From Ruegeria atlantica (GTDB lineage: Bacteria > Pseudomonadota > Alphaproteobacteria > Rhodobacterales > Rhodobacteraceae), in NCBI GenBank assembly GCA_013032095.1, contig WQBJ01000001.1, positions 186,001 to 250,000 on the forward strand: a stretch of 64,000 nucleotides of DNA, written 5' to 3'. The notes under the pieces were generated by a model. The model ran no database searches, was not told where the DNA came from, and saw nothing but the letters and a program-made list of their open reading frames with translations. Below are positions 45,293 to 53,390 of this stretch, piece by piece; positions within the stretch are counted from its first letter, which is position 1, and every line of letters starts with the position of its first letter. The position numbers and the translations under genes are program-made.

Positions 45293-46489
45293 TCAGCGCA
45301 CGCCGAGGCCCATCTGCATCAAAGTCTTACGTACGGGCGGCAGGGAGTAGAGCGCGTTCAACCCCATCGCCCGCACATCCCTCAACGGACGTGCTTCGAT
45401 CATCGAAGCGCGGTTCAGAAGGTCGATACCTTTGACACGCATTTCGATCTCGGTGTGGCGGGCCTTGTGATAGGCGTCCAGCATCTGCGCATCGCCCAGA
45501 CCTTCGGGCCGTGCTTGCGCCAGATCCAGCAGGCTGCGCAGATCGCCCAGAGACATATTCAGCCCCTGCGCGCCAATGGGTGGCACCACATGGGCGGCTT
45601 CGGCCATTAGGGCGATCCGCTCACCCGATAGACGTTCTGCCGACTGGCTGATGATCGGCCAGATCGTCCGGCGCGAGGCCAATTTTAGCGGCCCAAACAG
45701 ACCGCAAGAGCGTTCGGTCATCAATGTTTCAAAGGCTTCGGGTTCGGTATTCAGCAGTTCGACCGCTCGGGGTCCGCGTTCCATCCAGACAATCGCCGAC
45801 GAGGGCTGTCCTTGCCAGTCGGGCAGGGGGACCAGAGTAAATGGCCCGCCCGAGCGATGGATCTCGGTTGAGACATTGTCATGCGGAATCGGATGGGTGA
45901 CGGCGAAGGCCAGCGCCTTCTGGCCATAGCGCGTGGTGTGAACGTTAATCCCAGCCGCCTCACGCATGGGCGAGTTTCGCCCGTCTGCGGCAACAACCAG
46001 TTTGCAGCGAATACGGCTGCCGTCGCATAAACCGACACGGGCTTCGGCGGTGCGTGTAAATAGGCTGACGGTGCCGGTGCCGGGGCGAAAATCGACATTG
46101 GGTAACTCGGTTAAGCGCGCGACCATTTCTCGCCGCAACAACCAGTTGGGGAGGTTCCAGCCAAAGGGTTGATCAGAGATGTCGGCGGCGTTGAAATCGC
46201 GCACCACGCGGGGTTCGGGCACATCACCGCCCGCATCCACGATCCGCATGATTTGCAAGGGAGCGGCATGTTCATCCAGCCTTGCCCACAGTCCGCATTG
46301 CTCCAGCAGCCCATGCGCCGGTTGCAGAAACGCCGTGGTTCGCAGGTCCGACCCGTCCACGTCGCGTTCTGTGATCGGTGGGGCGGGATCGACGCAAACC
46401 ACGTCGAACCCGGCAGTTCCAAAGGCCGCCGCGGCGGTCAGTCCGGCGATTCCTCCGCCGGAAATCAGGATGTCACAGCTGTCAGTCAT
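45293..46489 (-). CDS. UbiH/VisC-type FAD-dependent hydroxylase
   Basis: A 398-residue flavoprotein monooxygenase. Visible are the FAD site ILISGGGIAGLTAAAAFG at the start, the class A motif VVAADGRNSPMRE near 170, and the second FAD motif ALMAEAAHVVPPIGAQGLNMSLGDL near 300, where the usual GDAAH reads AEAAH. UbiH/UbiF/UbiI-type proteins hydroxylate the ubiquinone ring; which position this one acts on is unknown. ATG 46489 with GGAG nine bases upstream is preferred to the frame start at 46552. It converges with the aminotransferase gene ten bases away. Confidence 0.87.
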   Translation of the reverse strand: MTDSCDILISGGGIAGLTAAAAFGTAGFDVVCVDPAPPITERDVDGSDLRTTAFLQPAHGLLEQCGLWARLDEHAAPLQIMRIVDAGGDVPEPRVVRDFNAADISDQPFGWNLPNWLLRREMVARLTELPNVDFRPGTGTVSLFTRTAEARVGLCDGSRIRCKLVVAADGRNSPMREAAGINVHTTRYGQKALAFAVTHPIPHDNVSTEIHRSGGPFTLVPLPDWQGQPSSAIVWMERGPRAVELLNTEPEAFETLMTERSCGLFGPLKLASRRTIWPIISQSAERLSGERIALMAEAAHVVPPIGAQGLNMSLGDLRSLLDLAQARPEGLGDAQMLDAYHKARHTEIEMRVKGIDLLNRASMIEARPLRDVRAMGLNALYSLPPVRKTLMQMGLGVR

Positions 46490-46565
46490 GGCCTTGGTCT
46501 CCGAGTCTTGGGCAGAACCTAGTTCGGTTCCAAGGCCGGTGCCAAGTGACATCCTGTCTCGTGTG

Positions 46566-46814
46566 TCAGCCGCGCGAAATAAGGAGGAGGATGATGAACA
46601 TCATCGGCACCATCATGACGGCCGGGATGTATAGCCCTGGCAGACCGAACAGTAGTGCCGAGCATCCCCACATACTGAAGATTGCGGCGGCCGTGTAATA
46701 CCAATCTTCCGCCTCACCGTTGGCGGCATCGCGGGCCAGCCAGCCAAATACGGGGATTGCAAACAACAAGCGCTGCCAAATGGGCAGGCGCCGAGGCATC
46801 TCGATCGCGCTCAT
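46566..46814 (-). CDS. Small integral membrane protein of unknown function
   Basis: An 82-residue protein with three hydrophobic stretches: about residues 15-25 (LLFAIPVFGWLA), 40-55 (AAAIFSMWGCSALLFG) and 58-79 (PGLYIPAVMMVPMMFIILLLIS). I do not recognise a family. GGAG six bases before ATG 46814 supports expression. It ends 76 bases before the start of the UbiH-type gene on the same strand, so the two may be cotranscribed. Confidence 0.65.
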   Translation of the reverse strand: MSAIEMPRRLPIWQRLLFAIPVFGWLARDAANGEAEDWYYTAAAIFSMWGCSALLFGLPGLYIPAVMMVPMMFIILLLISRG

Positions 46815-46901
46815 GGGGTTCTCCGATTCTGTTCGTCGCTGAGGCGCATATAGGGGCGATGCTGCGCCTGCAGAATAAGCAGATCGTCGCAGTGTGACAG
46901 C

Positions 46902-47546
46902 CTACCGCAGGCGGGCCAGAAACGCGGTTAAATCATCCGTATGGTGATGAATATGATCGGCCTCATGCGGCTCGGGCGCGACATGAACCGTGCGCATTCC
47001 CATCGCGTGCGGAGCAGCGAGATTTCGCGGATCATCCTCGAACATCGCAGCCTTCGCCGCGTCGATTCCATCCTGCGCAAAGATCGCCTCAAACGCCGCT
47101 TTTTCGGGTTTCGGACGATAGCCTGCATGCTCGACGCCATATATCGCATGGAACAAACCACTGAGACCTCGCGCTTCAAGAACCCGCTCGGCATAGGGCG
47201 CGCTGCCGTTGGTGTAAACGATGCGACGACCGGGCAGGGAACGAATATGGTCGGCTAGTTCGGCGTCGGCGTCCATGTGGCTCATGTCCACCTGATGAAC
47301 GGCGTGCAGATAAGGGTCGGGGTCCAGATCATGCTCGGCCATCAACCCGGCTAGCGTCGTCCCGTATTCCCTCCAATAGTGGGAGCGCAGACGATCCGCT
47401 TCAGCCCGGTCCACGCCGATGGCCTGCACCACGTAATCCGTCATCAGCACCTCGATCTGGTCGAACAGGCGCATATGAGGCGGGTATAGCGTGTTGTCGA
47501 GGTCGAACACCCATTGGGTGACGTGATTAAAGGCAGGTTTGACCAT
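46902..47546 (-). CDS. Pyrimidine 5'-nucleotidase-like HAD hydrolase
   Basis: A 214-residue HAD-superfamily phosphatase of the SDT1/Phm8 type. The catalytic aspartates are in FDLDNTLYPP near residue 15, followed by a helical cap (DQIEVLMTDYVVQAIGV ... YWREYGTTLAGLM), motif II TNGS near 113, motif III lysine in YRPKPEKAAFEAIF, and motif IV FEDDPRNL near 170. Family members dephosphorylate UMP and CMP. The stop region ends in a His-rich run (HEADHIHHHTDD). It is divergent from the FadR-type regulator. Confidence 0.85.
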   Translation of the reverse strand: MVKPAFNHVTQWVFDLDNTLYPPHMRLFDQIEVLMTDYVVQAIGVDRAEADRLRSHYWREYGTTLAGLMAEHDLDPDPYLHAVHQVDMSHMDADAELADHIRSLPGRRIVYTNGSAPYAERVLEARGLSGLFHAIYGVEHAGYRPKPEKAAFEAIFAQDGIDAAKAAMFEDDPRNLAAPHAMGMRTVHVAPEPHEADHIHHHTDDLTAFLARLR

Positions 47547-47646
47547 GCTTTGGGTTTAGGGCGCGGAGGGACGGTTTTCAATGCCGCTCTTGATCCTAGG
47601 GGCAAGTGACGGATAGACATGTCCGAACGAGGAGACAAACCACCCT

Positions 47647-48294
47647 ATGCCCCAATCCAAACAGTCCAACAAAGACGCCTACAGCCTTATTCTCGAAGCG
47701 ATTGACGTGGGTGTTTACAAGCCCGGAGACCGTCTGGTCGAAAGCGAACTGGCTGAACGGTTCGGGGTTTCGCGCACGCCGATCCGTGAAGCCTTGCAAC
47801 GGCTGGAAACGCAGTCGCTGCTGGAACGTGACGGGCGGTCGCTGATCGTGGCTTCGCTGGATCACAACCAGATGGCCGAACTCTATGTGGTGCGGCGCGA
47901 GCTGGAAGGGTTGGCCGCCAAGCTAGCCGCTAAGCACGCCACCGAAGAAGAGATCAAGGTGCTGCAGGAAATGGTGGCCGAAGATGACGCGCTGGTCGAC
48001 GATCCTTCGGCCCTGTCGCGAGCGAACCGTCGGTTTCACGAGCAGATACACTTGGCTTCGCACAACCGCTATCTTGTGCAGCAGTTGGACCTTGTGCACC
48101 GCACAATGGCTCTGATGGCTACTACGTCTCTGGCGGTACAGGGGCGCGGTGAGATCGCGCAGAGCGAACATAAGGGCATTGTCGAAGCTATCGCAGCGCG
48201 GGACGAAGAGGCCGCCGAGCGTGCGCTCAAAGAACATATCTCGGTCGCGTTCATGACCCGTTTGAAACAGGATGCGGTCCTGCGCGAGAGCTGA
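47647..48294 (+). CDS. GntR-family regulator with FCD domain (FadR subfamily)
   Basis: A 215-residue regulator: a winged HTH (about 8-72, AIDVGVYKPGDRLVESELAERFGVSRTPIREAL in adjoining parts) and an all-helical FCD ligand domain (about 80-205). The likely metal-binding residues are in NRRFHEQIHLASHN near 125, EHKGIVEAI near 175 and the late EHISVAF. Ligands of this group are usually organic acids. The ribosome binding site GAGGAG is rather far (about 14 bases) from ATG 47647. Its stop touches the stop of the convergent glycosyltransferase, so its target is more likely the divergent nucleotidase side or elsewhere. Confidence 0.88.
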   Translation: MPQSKQSNKDAYSLILEAIDVGVYKPGDRLVESELAERFGVSRTPIREALQRLETQSLLERDGRSLIVASLDHNQMAELYVVRRELEGLAAKLAAKHATEEEIKVLQEMVAEDDALVDDPSALSRANRRFHEQIHLASHNRYLVQQLDLVHRTMALMATTSLAVQGRGEIAQSEHKGIVEAIAARDEEAAERALKEHISVAFMTRLKQDAVLRES

Positions 48295-50172
48295 TCACGC
48301 GGGAGGCGGTCCTTCTTCACTGGCCTGTCCATGTTGGGTTTTGTCCCAGAAGAACGGGTTCAGAACCAGTTCCCAAAGGGCTTTGTACGCCGCTAGAACG
48401 CCAAGCGGGAAATACAGCGGCATTGCAAGGACCCATGGCACAAGAAAGCGCCGTTCCCGGGCCCATACGGCGACGATTCCGATTGTGGCATTTGTGACCT
48501 CGGCAGCCAAAAACAGCCCGATCAGAACGGTGATCGCGTTGACCGGGAGGATAGCGTCCAGCGGGCTGGGCACTCCGAGACACTTCAGCCAGAATAGCCA
48601 CAGGACAGGCGCCAAAAGGAATTGCCCGACGGTTCCCAGAAAGAAGGCCTGAACGCCAAGAAACCGTAGGAGGCCAAGATCTTTCAGCAAGCGCAGCGGG
48701 GCCCGCATGTGAACAAGGTATGTGATCATGAACCCCTTGAGCCAGCGAGAGCGCTGCCGAACCCAGGGCCAGGCGCGAAAATTAGCTTCTTCGAAAGTCG
48801 CGGTATCAACCATTTCAGTGCGGTATCCCGCTCGCGCAAGGCGTACGCCCAGATCGGCGTCTTCAGTGACGTTATGGGCATCCCATCTGCCCAGTTCCAA
48901 CAGCTTGTCGCGGCGGAAAAAAAATGTGGTCCCGCCCAGGGGAACAACAAGTCCCAGCCGAGCGATGCCCTGAAGGACGACTCTGAACCAGCTATTGTAT
49001 TCGATGGTAAAGCACCGTGATCGCCAATTGGTGCGCGGGTTGTAGTAGTCGAGAACCCCTTGCAGGCAGACGACATCTTCTTTGACACTTGCAAAGTGCC
49101 GAACAACCCGCTCGATCTGGTCGGGTTGTGGCGCATCTTCTGCATCCCAAACACCCAAAATATCGCCGCGGCAGAAGTCCAACGCATAATTCATCGCACG
49201 AGGTTTCGTGGTCAGGCCATTAAGCTCTGGCACCTCGATGGTTCTGATCCAGCTGGGCAGATCAACTTTGGCCAAAGTAGATCTTGTGACCTCGTCGGTT
49301 TCCTCAAGCACCAGAATGATGTCCAACAGCGCCTTGGGGTAGGTCAGACGCCGCAGCCGCAGAATCAAGGCATCGGCGATCTCTCGTTCTTTGTACAACG
49401 GAACCATGACTGATACGCAGGGCAGCGATTGAGGAGGACCGGGGACTGCTGTTTCGGCCTTTTGAGCGCAACGATGCCAAATAAAAGCAAGAAAACCCGA
49501 GATGCGCAGGCACATGAAAAGGCACAAGCTGAGAACCGCTGCAGCGACTAGAAAAGAAAGCCCGACCAAGGGATTGGCGATAAACAGGGTTGCCACACCT
49601 ACAAGAATAACCACTGGCCAGGCTGGGGATCGCAGAGACCAGGATCGGCAGCTTTGCTCAGGTTCCACTCGAGTTTCGGCAGCTTCGGCAAGTGGCGCGG
49701 AAAACAGGCGAGCAATTGTGTCATCAATCTGATCGTTTCCCGCAAGCACGGGAATAATCGTGTGGCCGCAATCCTTCAATTCCTCGCGCACAATCGGAAA
49801 GCGGTCTGGGCGCGCCGTGGCAACCAGTAGAATAGGGCCAACTCGCTTCCATGGAATGACATTGTGGTTCAGCCAGAAATCGACGGGTTTAATCTGACAC
49901 AAATCAGGATTTGGAGGCAGACACTCCGGATCGGCAATTTGCAGACCACTTTGCTCAGACAACGCACCTTGCACATCCTGACGGGTGATCCAACCTTCGG
50001 AGACGAGAATTTCACCCAGCGGAGCCTGCTGCCAGGCTTGCAGAAGCAAAGCCTCGTCAAGCTGCGACTGGGTGATCAGTCCGCTGTCAATTAAGTAAGC
50101 GCCTAGTGGCTTACTTCCCTGTGCAGGGATCGGCGCAGCGTGTGCGAAGTGCTGCAGGTTCAGCTCGACCAT
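48295..50172 (-). CDS. Membrane glycosyltransferase (GT2) fused to an N-terminal MshEN-like domain
   Basis: A 625-residue protein. Residues about 20-160 resemble the GspE/MshE N-terminal (MshEN) domain, which in other proteins binds cyclic di-GMP: LGAYLIDSGLITQSQLDEAL ... LGEILVSEGWITRQDVQGAL. Two helices follow (about 185-230), then a GT2 domain (about 245-470) with PLYKEREIADALI, the DxD-like GVWDAEDAPQPDQIE, TEDADLGVRLARAGY and the processive-type RQRSRWLKG. Four more helices close the protein. It probably polymerises or exports a polysaccharide, possibly under second-messenger control (inference). The ATG 50172 directly abuts the carA terminator and has no visible ribosome binding site. 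Confidence 0.83.
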   Translation of the reverse strand: MVELNLQHFAHAAPIPAQGSKPLGAYLIDSGLITQSQLDEALLLQAWQQAPLGEILVSEGWITRQDVQGALSEQSGLQIADPECLPPNPDLCQIKPVDFWLNHNVIPWKRVGPILLVATARPDRFPIVREELKDCGHTIIPVLAGNDQIDDTIARLFSAPLAEAAETRVEPEQSCRSWSLRSPAWPVVILVGVATLFIANPLVGLSFLVAAAVLSLCLFMCLRISGFLAFIWHRCAQKAETAVPGPPQSLPCVSVMVPLYKEREIADALILRLRRLTYPKALLDIILVLEETDEVTRSTLAKVDLPSWIRTIEVPELNGLTTKPRAMNYALDFCRGDILGVWDAEDAPQPDQIERVVRHFASVKEDVVCLQGVLDYYNPRTNWRSRCFTIEYNSWFRVVLQGIARLGLVVPLGGTTFFFRRDKLLELGRWDAHNVTEDADLGVRLARAGYRTEMVDTATFEEANFRAWPWVRQRSRWLKGFMITYLVHMRAPLRLLKDLGLLRFLGVQAFFLGTVGQFLLAPVLWLFWLKCLGVPSPLDAILPVNAITVLIGLFLAAEVTNATIGIVAVWARERRFLVPWVLAMPLYFPLGVLAAYKALWELVLNPFFWDKTQHGQASEEGPPPA

Positions 50173-50212
50173 AAAGAAACAACCCTGACGCGGTGACGGC
50201 GCGTCAGGGTTG
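50173..50212 (-). terminator. Terminator of carA
   Basis: CAACCCTGACGC (50180-50191) and GCGTCAGGGTTG (50201-50212) are a perfect 12-base inverted repeat with a nine-base loop; on the minus strand it is followed by TTTCTTT (50179-50173). The next base pair begins the glycosyltransferase ATG. Confidence 0.85.
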
Positions 50213-50222
50213 TCAAATTTAG

Positions 50223-50239
50223 GTTAACAGGCAGTTAAC
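50223..50239. promoter_or_regulatory. Paired GTTAAC sites between carA and the glycosyltransferase
   Basis: Two copies of the palindrome GTTAAC (50223-50228 and 50234-50239) are 11 bases apart, one helical turn. TTGACA lies beside them on the minus strand (50209-50214). They could be an operator for the glycosyltransferase gene. Confidence 0.3.
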
Positions 50240-50256
50240 TATGTTCGAAACGGCAC

Positions 50257-51423
50257 TTATGCCTGTGCTTTCTGGTTTGCCATTGCATCAGCAAAGCGTT
50301 CGAACAAATAGAAGCTGTCCTGCGGGCCAGGCGAGGCTTCGGGGTGGTACTGAACCGAGTAGACCGGGCGATCGGACATGCGTATGCCGCAGTTTGAGCC
50401 GTCAAAAAGCGAGCGGTGCGTCTCGACGACACCCTCGGGCAGGGATTGCGCATCCACCGCAAAGCCGTGGTTCATCGAGGTGATCTCGACCTTACCGGTC
50501 TCCATGTCTTTGACCGGGTGGTTCGCGCCGTGGTGGCCGTGGTTCATCTTGACGGTCTGACCGCCCAAGGCCAGTGCCAACATCTGGTGGCCGAGGCAGA
50601 TGCCAAAAACGGGCAGGTCGGTGGTGTCCAGAACTTCTTTGATCATCGGAACGGCATATTCACCGGTAGCCGCCGGGTCTCCGGGCCCATTGGACAGGAA
50701 CACACCGTCTGGATTGTGTGCCAGCACTTCGGCTGCCGTGGCGGTCGCGGGCAGCACGGTCACATCGCAACCGGCCGAGGCCAAGCAGCGCAGGATGTTG
50801 CGCTTGGCGCCGAAATCCACGGCAACAACCTTGTGCGCGGGGGCTTCCTGACGGGTGTAGCCGTCAGGCCAGGCCCACCGCATTTCATCCCAGCGATAGC
50901 TTTGGGCGCAGGTGACTTCTTTGGCAAGGTCCATACCTTCAAGCCCGGCAAAGTCACGCGCAGCGGCGACCAGAGCTTCAATATCGAAGTTGCCTTCGGG
51001 ATCATGGGCCAACGCGACGTGCGGCGCGCCTTGCTGACGGATGGCGCGGGTCAGGCGGCGTGTGTCGACACCCCCGATGGCGATACGACCACGGCGTTCG
51101 AGCCACGTTTTCAGTTCTTCGACTGAGCGCCAGTTCGAAGGCTCGGTCGGGTCCCATTTGACCACCATCCCGGCGGCGACAGGATCACCGGTTTCGTCAT
51201 CCTCTGGGTTCACACCGACATTGCCGATATGGGGGAAGGTGAAGGTCACGATCTGCCCGGCATAGGAAGGATCGGTCATGATCTCCTGATAACCGGTCAT
51301 GGCGGTGTTAAAGCACAGCTCAGCCACGGTGTGGCCGGTGGCGCCGAAGCCCATCCCGTAGAACAATGTTCCGTCGGCCAATGCCAGACATGCGGTGGGC
51401 TTGGACGGGGCGTTCTGGGCCAT
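50257..51423 (-). CDS. carA: Carbamoyl-phosphate synthase small subunit
   Basis: A 388-residue glutaminase subunit feeding ammonia to CarB for arginine and pyrimidine synthesis. The N-terminal domain has ALADGTLFYGMGFGATG, FNTAMTGYQEIMTDPSYAGQIV and IGNVGVNPEDDE. The glutamine amidotransferase domain has VDFGAKRNILRCL, FLSNGPGDP, the nucleophile in FGICLGHQMLALALGG, and the His-Glu pair in VQYHPEASPGPQDS. The triad is intact. AGGAG nine bases before ATG 51423 fixes the start (the frame runs to 51456). carB is not in the window. It is divergent from yqeY over a gap containing an FNR box. Confidence 0.96.
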   Translation of the reverse strand: MAQNAPSKPTACLALADGTLFYGMGFGATGHTVAELCFNTAMTGYQEIMTDPSYAGQIVTFTFPHIGNVGVNPEDDETGDPVAAGMVVKWDPTEPSNWRSVEELKTWLERRGRIAIGGVDTRRLTRAIRQQGAPHVALAHDPEGNFDIEALVAAARDFAGLEGMDLAKEVTCAQSYRWDEMRWAWPDGYTRQEAPAHKVVAVDFGAKRNILRCLASAGCDVTVLPATATAAEVLAHNPDGVFLSNGPGDPAATGEYAVPMIKEVLDTTDLPVFGICLGHQMLALALGGQTVKMNHGHHGANHPVKDMETGKVEITSMNHGFAVDAQSLPEGVVETHRSLFDGSNCGIRMSDRPVYSVQYHPEASPGPQDSFYLFERFADAMANQKAQA

Positions 51424-51505
51424 CGGGCGACTCTCCTGCTGGGTAAATCGGCGCATACCTAAGGGGGTTAGAGCGCTGGGTCAAGTCTGTTCAAATTTTG
51501 GGCTA

Positions 51506-51519
51506 TTGATTGAAATCAA
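51506..51519. promoter_or_regulatory. Perfect FNR box in the carA/yqeY gap
   Basis: TTGAT-TGAA-ATCAA matches the FNR/FnrL consensus at all ten defined bases. It is 82 bases from the carA start and 87 from the yqeY start, so it could act on either promoter. Confidence 0.7.
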
Positions 51520-51606
51520 CAACTTAGGTATATTCACCCCCTGTTGTATCGCGCTTTTTGTTTCGATATGTTCAGGGTTCCTTTTCCATGGGGATGGACA
51601 GATCAT

Positions 51607-52086
51607 ATGGATATGCGATCAAGGGTGAACTCTGCCCTGAAGCAAGCAATGAAAGACAAGGACGCTGAGCGCCTGTCGACGCTGCGGTTGATTAACGCTG
51701 CGATCAAGGACCGCGATATCGCTACGCGCGGGTCCGACAGTGAAGAGGCCAAGGGTTGTGGTGACGCTGAGGTGCTTGAAATCCTTGGCAAAATGACCAA
51801 ACAGCGCAAGGAAAGCGCGCGCGCCTATGAAGAGGGGGGACGCCTGGATTTGGCTGAACGCGAACTGCGTGAAGTTTTGGTAATCGAAGAATTCCTGCCC
51901 AAGCAACTGGATGACGAAGAGGTCTCGAAAGCCATCCAGTCGGCGATCACTGCCACTGGCGCAGGTTCAATCCGTGACATGGGCAAGGTAATGGGTGAAT
52001 TGAAGACGCGCTATACCGGCCAAATGGACTTCGGCAAGGTTGGACCGATGGTCAAAGACCACCTCTGCGCAGCATCAAACGGCTAA
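51607..52086 (+). CDS. GatB/YqeY domain-containing protein
   Basis: A 159-residue, mostly helical protein of the YqeY family: LRSRVNSALKQAMKDKD-type start, LSTLRLINAAIKDRDI near residue 25, a middle region with EILGKMTKQRKESARAYEEGGR, EFLPKQLDDEEV, and the end GSIRDMGKVMGELKTRYTGQMDFGKVGPMVK in adjoining parts. The domain is shared with the tail of the GatB amidotransferase subunit that contacts tRNA; the function of stand-alone YqeY is unknown. ATG 51607 with GGA eight bases upstream is chosen; ATG 51613 is also possible. Confidence 0.9.
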   Translation: MDMRSRVNSALKQAMKDKDAERLSTLRLINAAIKDRDIATRGSDSEEAKGCGDAEVLEILGKMTKQRKESARAYEEGGRLDLAERELREVLVIEEFLPKQLDDEEVSKAIQSAITATGAGSIRDMGKVMGELKTRYTGQMDFGKVGPMVKDHLCAASNG

Positions 52087-52111
52087 GGCGACTCACTTTG
52101 TAAAACGCAAT

Positions 52112-52603
52112 TCACTGCGCGACTGGTTCGCGCAGTTTTTGCATCAAGTCGCCGTATAGTGCGATGCGCTCCTCCTCGGAAAGAAAAGCTCCGATCTCAA
52201 CTTCGCGTCCGTCACCGATCAAGGTGACATAGTGTGGTACAGGTCCATCTTTTTCATGCATCTCTGGGCGCGCCCAAAAGCGATTGCACGACCATTCCTG
52301 TTGTTTCTTTCCCGGTGTGTGGTGGACCAACCGGGCCTGCGTTCCACTGAGTGTCAGAACCTCGAAGACACTGCGTGCACGATAATTGGACTGGATGGCC
52401 AGCCATAATCCCAAAACGGTAATCAGCAAGAAGGGCAACAGCCCCCAAAGGATGACTGACCCCAGCATCGCCAGCAATGGGATCAGACCGAACAAGAACA
52501 CCGAAAAGATTACGATCATCGCTCCGCGCGGGGGCAGTGAGTTATGCGGCCAAAGGCGCAGTTCCTGTTCCGTCTCAGAGGTATGTTTCCATTGGTAGGG
52601 CAT
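52112..52603 (-). CDS. DUF2244 family membrane protein
   Basis: A 163-residue protein with two adjacent membrane helices (about 30-50, IVIFSVFLFGLIPLLAMLG, and 53-70, LLPFLLITVLGLWLAIQ) and a soluble C-terminal half (SRNYRAR-like start, VFEVLTLSGTQARLVHH, EWSCNRFWARPEM, VTLIGDGREVEIGAFLSEEER). This is the DUF2244 pattern, often found near cytochrome oxidase genes in alphaproteobacteria; a role in oxidase assembly is only guilt by association. It lies on the same strand as ctaD, after the isomerase-like gene. Confidence 0.82.
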   Translation of the reverse strand: MPYQWKHTSETEQELRLWPHNSLPPRGAMIVIFSVFLFGLIPLLAMLGSVILWGLLPFLLITVLGLWLAIQSNYRARSVFEVLTLSGTQARLVHHTPGKKQQEWSCNRFWARPEMHEKDGPVPHYVTLIGDGREVEIGAFLSEEERIALYGDLMQKLREPVAQ

Positions 52604-52647
52604 AGTTGGAATCTAGCGTAGTGCCGGCGTGTGTCGAAGCGAAATGA

Positions 52648-53247
52648 TCAGGCGACGTGGCCGACACGCGCCCAGGACAGCGCATCGTCCAGCCGGTCAT
52701 CTCCCCAAAAAACTTCACCTCGAACCACAAGGCTAGGCGCACCAAAAACTCCCAGTTTTGTGGCCTGTTCGGTTTCGGCCTCAAGCGCCGCGACAGTGTC
52801 AGGACTGCGGGCGCGGGCCAGAGTCAGACGCGGGTCCTGCTGGCATCTATGCAGGGCTTCGGTGATTGCGGTCTCACTGCCCGCTTCGACATTTTCTTCA
52901 AACCAGATGCGATACAGCGTCTGAGTAAAGTTCTTGCCCCAGCCGTCACCCATGCCCAGCAGAGCGACCTGATTGGCCAGTGCCAAATCCGAAATCGGGT
53001 AGGGGGCGGGAAGCCGGGCGTGGATATGGTACTTTGCAGCCCGGCGCTCGATATCCCGCCACATATATGCAGATTTTACAGGTTTGCCTGCAAACGGAAT
53101 GTTGTTCTGATCAGACATTACACTGCGCACGTTGAACGGTCGCCATCTCACCGAGGCATCATGCTCAGCGCACCAATCATCCAGGCGCATGACAGTCAGG
53201 AAGCTGTAGGTGCTGCCAATGGAATACCAAAAATCTATGTCAGGCAT
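52648..53247 (-). CDS. 2-hydroxychromene-2-carboxylate isomerase/DsbA-like protein
   Basis: A 199-residue thioredoxin-fold protein of the kappa-GST/HCCA isomerase group. The N-terminus DIDFWYSIGSTYSFLTVMRL carries the catalytic serine in place of the DsbA CxxC. The helical insertion spans about 60-150 (NNIPFAGKPVKSAYMWRDIERRA), and the cis-proline loop is GVFGAPSLVVRGEVFWGDDRL near 175. The family uses glutathione for isomerisation of aromatic catabolites, but no naphthalene-type pathway is present here, so the substrate is unknown. Confidence 0.85.
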   Translation of the reverse strand: MPDIDFWYSIGSTYSFLTVMRLDDWCAEHDASVRWRPFNVRSVMSDQNNIPFAGKPVKSAYMWRDIERRAAKYHIHARLPAPYPISDLALANQVALLGMGDGWGKNFTQTLYRIWFEENVEAGSETAITEALHRCQQDPRLTLARARSPDTVAALEAETEQATKLGVFGAPSLVVRGEVFWGDDRLDDALSWARVGHVA

Positions 53248-53341
53248 GTGATACCCCCGGGTTGCCGGATGTGTAATCCCTGACAGGATAGCCGATTTTC
53301 GCTGGTCTGGCGACTTTTCCGCCGCAACCCACTGCCGGAAA

Positions 53342-53368
53342 GAAAAAAACCCCGCCAGTCAGGCGGGG
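53342..53368 (-). terminator. Rho-independent terminator of ctaD
   Basis: On the minus strand, CCCCGCC pairs with GGCGGGG (arms 53362-53368 and 53350-53356) around five bases and is followed by seven T (53349-53343). It lies 22 bases after the ctaD stop. Confidence 0.92.
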
Positions 53369-53390
53369 CCTTCTTTAGATTTGATTGGGA

